A stretch of 8,456 nt of DNA from Muribaculaceae bacterium (lineage in GTDB: Bacteria; Bacteroidota; Bacteroidia; Bacteroidales; Muribaculaceae): the NCBI GenBank assembly GCA_024400895.1, contig JAKSMA010000097.1:1-8456 (forward strand). Reading direction: 5' to 3'. Position numbers and translations under genes: made by a program. This document shows, in pieces, positions 1 through 6,602 of this stretch (positions within the stretch are counted from its first letter, which is position 1; each line of letters begins with the position of its first letter). Under the pieces are notes generated by a model that had not been told where the DNA came from, searched no databases, and saw only the letters and a program-made list of their open reading frames with translations.

Positions 1-2546
1 ACCGTTTGAATCGCTGGGAATGGCAACGCGCACGTATGTTTCAAACAGTGGAAGACATGTACACCCAGAGTTACGTGACTCCATTCCTTATTCCAATGCT
101 CGAAAATGCAGGTGCATATGTGTGGGATGCCCGCGAACGCGATACTCACAACTTCTCGTCTATCGTTGACATCGACGGTAAGTTTTCACAACACACCTAT
201 AGCGAAACCAACGGCAAGATGCCATGGGCTCAAGGTGAAGGCGCTGGTTTTGCATTCGACCGCGAAAATTATCGTGACTACGAAAACCCATTCGCAGAAG
301 GCACTTATCGTATGGTGCAAGCCACAAAGGACAAGAAAAACCTGTCGTTTGCTCGCTACGATGTAGATATGCCTGAAGCTGGCGATTTTGCACTCTATAT
401 TTCATACAAGTCACTCCCCAACAGTGCCAAAGATGTGAAATACACTGTCAACAGCCTCGGAGGCACCAAGAACTACACTGTGGACCAAACGATGGCTGGC
501 GGTGTTTGGGTGTATCTCGGAACATTCCAGTTAAAGAAAGGTTTGAACAAAGATGTAGTGGTGATTTCAAATCTCTCGAAAGATGGCAAGAGCGTGGTAA
601 CCACCGACGCAATCAAAGTGGGTGGGGGCAAGGCGAATGTGGTTCGTCGTGTGGCTCTCCCAACAGAAGAAAACAAGGCTATCGCCAAGAAATATGGCAA
701 TGAAAGCCACATTGGCAAAGAAGGCGTGGCTTACGACTATGTACACCCGGGCGACCATCCTTGGTTCACCCTCGGAGCTCGCTATTATCTGCAGTGGGCT
801 GGTTTCCCACAAAGTGTGTATTCTTCTTCAGAAGGCACAAACGACTACAACGACGACTATCGTAGCCGTGGGTTGTGGGTGAATCATCTTGCTGGTGGCT
901 CACAAGTGCTTCCTGAACAACAAGGTCTTAATGTGCCAGTTGATGTGTCGTTCTGCCTCCACACCGATGCCGGCACCACTATGGACGACGAAACAATCGG
1001 CACGCTCCTGATATATTCAACCAGCGATGGTGAAAATGATTTTGGCAACTACAAAAACGGCACACCCCGTATTCTTGCTCGCGAATTTGCAGATTTGGTT
1101 TCAACCGAAGTTTGCGATGTGATTCGTGCAAAATACGAACCCGACTGGATGCGTCGCGGTATGTGGGACAAGTCGTATTACGAAGCTCGTGTGCCTGAAG
1201 TGCCAGCATTGCTGATGGAACTTCTCTCACACCAAAACTTCGCTGACATGAAGTATGGTTTGGATCCAAACTTCCGTTTCGATGTGAGCCGTGCCATCTA
1301 CAAGGGTATCTTAAAATTTATTGCAAAACGCGACCATCGCGACTATGTGGTACAACCACTTCCTGTACATGATTTCGCTATCAAGGGCAATGGCGCTAAC
1401 GCTTTCACCCTTTCATGGCAACCAACTGCCGAAGCAAATGCTGATGCAAAGAACTATATCGTATGCGAACGCGTAGGCCTTGACGGAGGTTTCAAGGAAA
1501 TTGCTGTGGTTAACCAACCCACATTCAATGTTCAGATTTCCGACAACGAAATTCATAGCTATAAGATTATTGCTATGAACGAAGGTGGTCGCAGTTTCCC
1601 AAGTGAAGTGCTTTCACTTGGTGTGGCAGCCAACAGCAAGGGTACTGTGGCAGTGGTAAACGACTTTACCCGTGTTTGTGGTCCCGACTGGTTTGATTCT
1701 GGCAAGATGGCTGGTTTCTATGATGAAAAAGACCATGGTGTGCCTTATATGGAAGAGAACAATTACATTGGTGCGCAATATGAATTTGAACGCCGTTTGC
1801 CATGGGCAGATGACGACGACCCTGGTTTTGGCGCATGCCGTAGCAACTATGAAACAGGCACCCAAATCGTGGCTGGTAACAACTTCGATTACACCACAGT
1901 GCACGGTGCATCAATCATGAATGCTGGTTATTCATTTGTTTCGATGAGTGAAGCTGCCTTTGAAGCTGGCGCTGTGAATGCTGCCGACTACAAGGTGCTC
2001 GATATCATTCTTGGTAAGCAAAAAGAAACAATGAACGGCCGTGGTGCTTATGCCAACCGTTTCAAAATCTACACTCCTGAATTTATGAATGCCGTGACAG
2101 CCTACACTGCTGCCGGTGGCAATGTGATGATTACTGGTGCTTATGTGGCAAGCGACATTTGGGAGAAGGCAAAACCAGTAGAGGCTGAAGTGGCCTTTGC
2201 AAAGAATGTTCTCGGTTTCGAACATCGTGCTTCACGCGCAGCTCAATCAGGCGAAGTGAATGGCGTAGTATCGAAATTCACAGAACTTCCTGCCGAACGC
2301 AAGATGGCATTCTGCAATGCGTTGAACAACAAGGTATATGCAGTGGAATCGCCTGATGCAGTGAAGGCAAGTGATGCAGCTGGTGCAACCATTATGCGTT
2401 ACACCGAAAACACCAAGCCTGCAGCTGTGGCTGTAGACCGTGGCACTTACCGCACCGTAGTGGCTGGTTTCCCATTTGAAAGTATTAATTGCTGCAAGGC
2501 TCGCAATACTTTCATGCAAGATATTCTCAACTTCTTCAACAAGTAA
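1..2546 (+). CDS. N-acetylmuramoyl-L-alanine amidase (Amidase_3-like) with inserted golvesin-type domain, FnIII and GATase-like tail; 5' partial
   Basis: Predicted exported peptidoglycan amidase that cleaves the MurNAc-L-Ala bond; the family is often annotated as 'xanthan lyase' in Bacteroidetes. The frame is open to the window edge (first full codon 3-5), so the signal peptide, the first zinc-binding His and the Glu ligand lie upstream; the TTG at 6 is not a credible start. Counting residues from the codon at 6-8: an amidase strand ending in ARERD (42-46); a golvesin C-terminal-like beta-sandwich (about 78-208); the rest of the amidase with the zinc-ligand motif LHTDAG (318-323, His319) and the catalytic-Glu segment VPALLMELLSHQN (399-411, Glu405); an FnIII domain (about 452-540); and a C-terminal alpha/beta domain (about 546-846) resembling class I glutamine amidotransferase folds but with no Cys at the expected elbow (TGAYVAS, 710-716). 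The next gene starts 12 bases after the stop. The amidase call is fairly sure; xanthan lyase activity is unlikely. Confidence 0.82.
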   Translation, partial: RLNRWEWQRARMFQTVEDMYTQSYVTPFLIPMLENAGAYVWDARERDTHNFSSIVDIDGKFSQHTYSETNGKMPWAQGEGAGFAFDRENYRDYENPFAEGTYRMVQATKDKKNLSFARYDVDMPEAGDFALYISYKSLPNSAKDVKYTVNSLGGTKNYTVDQTMAGGVWVYLGTFQLKKGLNKDVVVISNLSKDGKSVVTTDAIKVGGGKANVVRRVALPTEENKAIAKKYGNESHIGKEGVAYDYVHPGDHPWFTLGARYYLQWAGFPQSVYSSSEGTNDYNDDYRSRGLWVNHLAGGSQVLPEQQGLNVPVDVSFCLHTDAGTTMDDETIGTLLIYSTSDGENDFGNYKNGTPRILAREFADLVSTEVCDVIRAKYEPDWMRRGMWDKSYYEARVPEVPALLMELLSHQNFADMKYGLDPNFRFDVSRAIYKGILKFIAKRDHRDYVVQPLPVHDFAIKGNGANAFTLSWQPTAEANADAKNYIVCERVGLDGGFKEIAVVNQPTFNVQISDNEIHSYKIIAMNEGGRSFPSEVLSLGVAANSKGTVAVVNDFTRVCGPDWFDSGKMAGFYDEKDHGVPYMEENNYIGAQYEFERRLPWADDDDPGFGACRSNYETGTQIVAGNNFDYTTVHGASIMNAGYSFVSMSEAAFEAGAVNAADYKVLDIILGKQKETMNGRGAYANRFKIYTPEFMNAVTAYTAAGGNVMITGAYVASDIWEKAKPVEAEVAFAKNVLGFEHRASRAAQSGEVNGVVSKFTELPAERKMAFCNALNNKVYAVESPDAVKASDAAGATIMRYTENTKPAAVAVDRGTYRTVVAGFPFESINCCKARNTFMQDILNFFNK

Positions 2547-2558
2547 ACCAAAAAGTAG

Positions 2559-4028
2559 ATGAAAAGAGTAATCGATTGCTTCGTGCCTTACATTGATGCA
2601 GAGCAGACGCTCCGCACCGTGGAAGGGCTGATGGCGGAAGAAGAGGTGGCTAACGTGTGTCTGCTCTCTACTAATGCAGATGCTGAGCCTTTGGAGGGCT
2701 GCACACTGGTTGTAGTGCACGACTTCACCTCCACTGCCACAGTGAAAGCAATAGCCGAAAATGCTAAAAACGAATTCACGCTTGTGTATAGCAAGCCAGA
2801 AATGCTGTTTTTCGGTTTTAAGGCTCTTTTGAGAATGGTGACCGTGGCTCGTGATTTGGATGCGGGCATGGTCTACGCTGACCACTACAACTACCGTGGT
2901 GGCGAATTGAAGAAGGACCCTGTGATTGATTATCAGCAAGGTTCGCTTCGCGATGGTTTCGATTTTGGCTCTGTGATTCTCTATAGCACAGAGAAGTTGA
3001 AAGAAACAGCATCGCGAATGACCGCCGATTATAAAGCTGCCGGCATGTATGATTTGCGATTGAAACTGTCGGAGAAATATGCCATTGAGCATATTCCTGA
3101 ATACCTTTACACCGATGTGGAAATGGACACCCGCACCAGTGGCGAGAGAATCTACGACTATTGCGACCCAAAGAACAACGCCAGCCAGAAAGAAATGGAA
3201 CAGGCTTGCACCGACCACCTAAAAGCTGTGGGTGCATACTTGCCACCAACCGATTTCAAAGATATTGACTTTGGCTTAGAGGAGTTTGATGTTGAATGTA
3301 CAGTGGTGATTCCCGTGCTGAATCGCGTGAAAGTGATTCGTGATGCCATCAAGTCGGTATTGACTCAAGAAGCTCCATTCAAATTCAATCTGATAATTGT
3401 TGACAATCATTCAACTGACGGCACCACAGAGGCTATTGACGAATTTGCCGATGATGTACGCCTGATTCACATTATCCCTGACCGCGACGATTTAGGTATC
3501 GGCGGTTGCTGGAATTTAGGTGTCAGCGATAAGCGTTGTGGGCGTTTCGTGATTGGGCTCGACAGCGACGATATGTACGCCACTCCTCACACCCTTGAAA
3601 AGATGGTGGCTCAATTCTATAAAGAGAATGCTGCTATGGTGTGTGGCACTTATGTGGTGACTGATGTGAACTTGAAAGAGATTGCTCCTGGTGTAATCGA
3701 CCACCACGAATGGACACCCGACAATGGCCGCAACAACCTTTTCCACGTGAATGGGGTGGGAGGTCCAAGAGCATTCTATACTCCAATCTACCGTGCCACT
3801 TACATCCCTAACACCAGTTATGGCGAAGACTACGCTATGGGACTGGCCATCACGCGCGACTATCGTATGGGGCGTGTGTATGATGTGATGACCTGTGCAC
3901 GCCGTTGGGACGACAACACTGATGCCGACCTTGATATTTTCAAAGAGAATGCCAACAACCTCTACAAGGACCGCATTCGCACTTGGGAATTGAGGGCGCG
4001 ACAGAATAAAAACAAGAACAAACTATAA
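2559..4028 (+). CDS. Family 2 glycosyltransferase with tandem GT-A halves (first paralog)
   Basis: Soluble 489-residue glycosyltransferase with no signal peptide or membrane segment, so probably cytoplasmic. The C-terminal half (about 246-450) is a standard GT2/GT-A domain: TVVIPVLNR (248-256), VDNHSTDGT (281-289), the metal/nucleotide DxD-type motif DSDD (335-338), a GED catalytic-base motif (422-424) and a terminal RRW (448-450). The N-terminal half (1 to about 235) has the same architecture in degenerate form: a Rossmann-like start, YADHY (106-110), YDLRLKL (164-170) and an LY strand near 183, but YSKP where the DxD should be. The ATG at 2559 follows the amidase stop by 12 bases and has no Shine-Dalgarno. 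It is paralogous along its full length to the next gene. Arginine codons include AGA (residues 3, 92, 197, 404), CGA (153, 167, 481) and AGG (479), unlike its paralog. Donor and acceptor are unknown; the locus suggests a role tied to salvaged amino sugars, which is inference. Confidence 0.85.
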   Translation: MKRVIDCFVPYIDAEQTLRTVEGLMAEEEVANVCLLSTNADAEPLEGCTLVVVHDFTSTATVKAIAENAKNEFTLVYSKPEMLFFGFKALLRMVTVARDLDAGMVYADHYNYRGGELKKDPVIDYQQGSLRDGFDFGSVILYSTEKLKETASRMTADYKAAGMYDLRLKLSEKYAIEHIPEYLYTDVEMDTRTSGERIYDYCDPKNNASQKEMEQACTDHLKAVGAYLPPTDFKDIDFGLEEFDVECTVVIPVLNRVKVIRDAIKSVLTQEAPFKFNLIIVDNHSTDGTTEAIDEFADDVRLIHIIPDRDDLGIGGCWNLGVSDKRCGRFVIGLDSDDMYATPHTLEKMVAQFYKENAAMVCGTYVVTDVNLKEIAPGVIDHHEWTPDNGRNNLFHVNGVGGPRAFYTPIYRATYIPNTSYGEDYAMGLAITRDYRMGRVYDVMTCARRWDDNTDADLDIFKENANNLYKDRIRTWELRARQNKNKNKL

Positions 4029-4069
4029 AACAACTAATATTTTTTCAATAAAAACAACAACAAAAAATT
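4029..4069 (+). promoter_or_regulatory. A-rich, unstructured leader of the second glycosyltransferase
   Basis: The 41 bases between the two glycosyltransferases are almost entirely A and T with a few C; the only G-free run longer than this in the neighbourhood is here. There is a T-run at 4040-4045 and several CAA repeats just before the ATG at 4070. No Shine-Dalgarno is present, which is normal for Bacteroidetes, where A-rich unstructured leaders favour initiation. A partial match to the Bacteroides -7 box (TAnnTTTG, last base mismatched) sits at 4038-4045, but I see no -33 TTTG at the right distance, so I do not call a promoter. Confidence 0.3.
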
Positions 4070-5560
4070 ATGGCAAAAATTAATTGCTTTATCCCTTTTG
4101 CTAATGCTGAACAAGCAAAGGCAACTATCGAAGGCTTGAAAGCTAACGAAAACGTAAGCAAAATTTATCTTCTTGCGAATGCAGAAGCTGAAGGTACAGT
4201 GGAAGGTTGTGAACTTATCCAAGTGAAAAACCTCACAGCATCTTCTACAATGAAGGCTATCGCAGAAAAGGCTGAAGGTGCTGATTTCGTGATGCTTTAC
4301 ACTAAGTACAACACTCTTAAGTTTGCTCCATATGCGATTGAGCGTTTTGTGACTCTCGCATGCGACAGCCAAAGTGCAATGCTCTATGCTGACCACTACA
4401 ATGTAACCGATAAGGGTGCTGACAAGGCTCCTGTTATTGATTATCAATTTGGTAGTCTTCGCGACGACTTTGATTTCGGTTCAGTGCTCTTCTTCTGCGC
4501 TGAATGCTATAAGAAAGCTGCAGCAGCTATGAAGGCTGATTATGAATTCGCAGGCCTTTACGACCTTCGTTTGAAACTCTCTCAATTTGGTCAAATCACT
4601 CACATCAACGAGTATCTCTATAGCGACGTGGAACTTGACACCCGCAAGAGTGGTGAAAAGATTTTCGACTATGTAGATCCAAAGAACCGTGGTCGCCAAA
4701 TTGAAATGGAACAAGCTTGTACCGAACACCTCAAGGAAATCGGTGGTTACCTCGCTCCAGAGAAGGAAGTTGACGGTAAGATGGTTCCTAACTTCAAGCA
4801 CATTGAATTCGACCGTGGCGATTTTGAATACGAAGTGACTGTAATGATTCCTGTTCGCAACCGTATTCGCACCATTCGTGATGCTATCAACAGCGTGCTC
4901 ATGCAAAAGTGCGACTTCAAGTTCAACCTCATGGTAGTGGACAACTTCTCTACCGACGGTACTCGTGAAGCAATTGCTGAATACGACGACCCACGCCTCA
5001 TCCACCTTATTGCCGACTTCTATGATTGCGGTATCGGTGGCTACTGGAACTATGCTGCAAGCCAACCTAACGCTGGTAAGTTTATGGTTCAGCTCGATAG
5101 CGACGACATGTACAAGGATGAAAACACCCTTTCTACAATGGTGAAGGCATTCTATGAACAAAATGTGGCTATGGTGGTAGGTACATATATGATGACCGAC
5201 ATCAACGGCAACATGATTCCTCCCGGCATCATCGACCACAAGGAATGGACTCCTGAGAATGGCCGCAACAATGCGCTCCGCATCAATGGCCTTGGTGCTC
5301 CTCGCGCATTCTACACTCCAGTGCTCCGCGACGTGAAGCTTCCTAACACCAGCTATGGTGAAGACTATGCACTCGGTTTGAACATCTCTCGCACCTATCA
5401 GATTGGTCGCGTTTACGAGCCAGTGTACTTGTGCCGCCGTTGGGAAGACAACAGTGATGCATCACTCGATGTAGTGAAGATGAACAACAACAACCTCTAC
5501 AAAGACCGCATCCGCACTTGGGAACTCCAAGCTCGTGTGGCTATGAACAAGAAGAAATAA
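4070..5560 (+). CDS. Family 2 glycosyltransferase with tandem GT-A halves (second paralog)
   Basis: Soluble 496-residue paralog of the preceding gene. The C-terminal GT-A domain carries TVMIPVRNR (257-265), VVDNFSTDGT (289-298), the DxD-type motif DSDD (343-346), GEDYALG (430-436) and RRW (456-458). The N-terminal half keeps YADHY (106-110) and YDLRLKL (164-170) but has YTKY where the DxD would be, so it is probably a non-catalytic pseudo-GT domain. The two proteins align end to end; this one has a few extra residues in the linker near 230-250. All of its roughly two dozen arginines use CGT or CGC, a sign of selection for efficient translation not shared by its twin, and its leader is A-rich. 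A 97-base spacer with a strong hairpin follows. The ATG at 4070 is the natural start. The sugar transferred is unknown; no membrane anchor or polymer-export partner is visible. Confidence 0.85.
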   Translation: MAKINCFIPFANAEQAKATIEGLKANENVSKIYLLANAEAEGTVEGCELIQVKNLTASSTMKAIAEKAEGADFVMLYTKYNTLKFAPYAIERFVTLACDSQSAMLYADHYNVTDKGADKAPVIDYQFGSLRDDFDFGSVLFFCAECYKKAAAAMKADYEFAGLYDLRLKLSQFGQITHINEYLYSDVELDTRKSGEKIFDYVDPKNRGRQIEMEQACTEHLKEIGGYLAPEKEVDGKMVPNFKHIEFDRGDFEYEVTVMIPVRNRIRTIRDAINSVLMQKCDFKFNLMVVDNFSTDGTREAIAEYDDPRLIHLIADFYDCGIGGYWNYAASQPNAGKFMVQLDSDDMYKDENTLSTMVKAFYEQNVAMVVGTYMMTDINGNMIPPGIIDHKEWTPENGRNNALRINGLGAPRAFYTPVLRDVKLPNTSYGEDYALGLNISRTYQIGRVYEPVYLCRRWEDNSDASLDVVKMNNNNLYKDRIRTWELQARVAMNKKK

Positions 5561-5569
5561 TCTGTTCGG

Positions 5570-5587
5570 AGGTTAACCTATAATTTG
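5570..5587 (+). promoter_or_regulatory. Possible promoter / palindromic site upstream of the DUF4922 gene
   Basis: A perfect 10-base palindrome (AGGTTAACCT, 5570-5579) runs directly into TATAAT (5579-5584) followed by TTTG (ending 5587). The stretch from 5579 resembles the Bacteroides -7 box TAnnTTTG but with a three-base instead of two-base spacer, and no good -33 TTTG is visible upstream. If it is a promoter, transcription would begin at the foot of the hairpin, giving a structured 5' end. This is weak, composition-based evidence. Confidence 0.2.
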
Positions 5588-5631
5588 CTGTGAAGTTCCA
5601 GGCTGGGCTTCGTACTCAGCCTGGGCACAGC
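5587..5631 (+). promoter_or_regulatory. Strong two-part hairpin in the intergenic spacer
   Basis: The inner stem CCAGGCTGGG (5598-5607) pairs with CTCAGCCTGG (5615-5624), ten pairs including one G-U, closing a 7-base loop (5608-5614). The outer stem GCTGTG (5587-5592) pairs with CACAGC (5626-5631), separated from the inner stem by an asymmetric internal loop (five bases on the left, one on the right). No T-run follows, so it is not a classical intrinsic terminator. It sits between the second glycosyltransferase and the DUF4922 gene (start 5658). Likely roles are an mRNA-stabilising or processing hairpin, a weak terminator that separates expression of the two gene groups, or a binding site. 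The pairing is seen directly; the function is inference. Confidence 0.6.
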
Positions 5632-5657
5632 TAATATTCAGAAGATTTAAGGCTATT

Positions 5658-6602
5658 ATGAACTATACCGCTGAGGTAGACCACTTGATAGAGCGTCAGA
5701 TGCGCGACTGGCAAACCGTAACACAAAATTACGGCGCGCTCGAGCGTGTTGAAACTCGTGAATTGAATTTGGATGGCAGCACAGTGATGCTCCAATTCAA
5801 TCCCGAGCGTATTCGTTCGTCGGCGGCAAAAGTGGATGCAGCGTCGTTGAAGGCAAGAAAGTGCTTTCTTTGCTGCGAAAACCAGCCTCAGGAGCAGGAA
5901 ATGATTTCTTGGCACGGGAAATTCAAGATTCAGGTGAATCCTTATCCCATCTTTCCCCGCCACCTCACCATCGCACTGATGGAGCATTTGCCCCAGTCGG
6001 TGATGGGCCGAATAGGTGATATGCTTAGCTTGTCGGCCGACCTGCCCGAGTTTGTATTGTTCTATAACGGGCCTAAATGCGGTGCTTCGGCACCCGACCA
6101 CATGCATTTTCAGGCGGGTAACAAAGGATTTATGCCTTTCTGCGATGAATTTCAATCTGCAAGCGTGAAAGTGAAGATGTTTGCCGGTGGAAAAATCAGT
6201 TTTTGCAGTTCATCGCCAGGCCGTCCATTTGTGATATCCAGTGAAGATGCCAACGAAGTGGAGACATTGTTCTCGCAACTCGTTTCCTTGTTGCCTGTAG
6301 GTGAAGGCGAAGTGGAACCCATGATGAATGTGCTGTGCAGGTATGAACAGAACATCTATCATTTGGCTATTTTCCCACGCGTGAAACACCGTCCAAGCAA
6401 TTATGGAGAAGGGGAGGGGCAATTTCTGCTCTCGCCAGCATCGGTGGATATGGGGCAAGCCTTTGCAGTGCCTGTCGAAAAAGATTTTAAAAGTCTCACT
6501 GCATCAGATGTGCAGGCCATGTTCGACGAACTATGCTTGTCGGCGCAAGGTGCTGAGCAATTAATTGAACAATTTAACTCAAAATACTCTCACAATGAAT
6601 AA
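5658..6602 (+). CDS. DUF4922 protein, HIT-superfamily nucleotidyltransferase/phosphorylase (GalT / VTC2-like)
   Basis: A 314-residue soluble protein. The central motif DHMHFQAG (147-154: His148, His150, Gln152) is the HxHxQ active site of the GalT / Ap4A phosphorylase / GDP-L-galactose phosphorylase (VTC2) branch, in which the second His forms a nucleotidyl intermediate. The preceding segment, PYPIFPRHL (95-103), and FYNGPKCGASAP (135-146) match the fold's strand and loop before the active site in VTC2-type enzymes. A CFLC pair (69-72) and a C-terminal FPRVKHRP (239-246) look like conserved DUF4922 features. Members of this branch swap a nucleoside monophosphate between an NDP-sugar and phosphate or a sugar-1-phosphate; the substrate here is unknown. 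It overlaps the next gene by eight bases (ATG at 6595), implying translational coupling. The ATG at 5658 lies 26 bases beyond the spacer hairpin. In this context it might interconvert salvaged sugar phosphates and nucleotide sugars; that is inference. Confidence 0.8.
   Translation: MNYTAEVDHLIERQMRDWQTVTQNYGALERVETRELNLDGSTVMLQFNPERIRSSAAKVDAASLKARKCFLCCENQPQEQEMISWHGKFKIQVNPYPIFPRHLTIALMEHLPQSVMGRIGDMLSLSADLPEFVLFYNGPKCGASAPDHMHFQAGNKGFMPFCDEFQSASVKVKMFAGGKISFCSSSPGRPFVISSEDANEVETLFSQLVSLLPVGEGEVEPMMNVLCRYEQNIYHLAIFPRVKHRPSNYGEGEGQFLLSPASVDMGQAFAVPVEKDFKSLTASDVQAMFDELCLSAQGAEQLIEQFNSKYSHNE

Noticed and set aside
1..2546. Xanthan lyase, the label commonly given to such proteins
   Set aside because: The visible motifs (LHTDAG, VPALLMELLSHQN) are those of zinc-dependent peptidoglycan amidases; no polysaccharide lyase signature is seen.
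2247..3218. Long open frame on the - strand (323 codons) across the amidase / first glycosyltransferase junction
   Set aside because: It lies antisense to two well-supported genes, crosses their boundary, and its translation is low-complexity His/Val/Ser-rich with no recognisable domain; it is an effect of codon bias on the + strand.
4481..5239. Open frame on the - strand (252 codons) within the second glycosyltransferase
   Set aside because: It is fully antisense to a gene with intact GT2 motifs and strong codon bias; its His/Val-rich translation resembles other antisense shadows in the window.
5587..5657. Intrinsic terminator after the second glycosyltransferase
   Set aside because: The stem is strong but no T-run follows (next bases are TAATATTCAGAAG), so I list it as a hairpin of unknown role.
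6565..6594. Upstream TTG start for the SpoIID protein
   Set aside because: It would add ten polar residues (NNLTQNTLT-like) inside the DUF4922 coding region without giving a signal peptide; the ATG at 6595 with an 8-base overlap is a typical coupled start.
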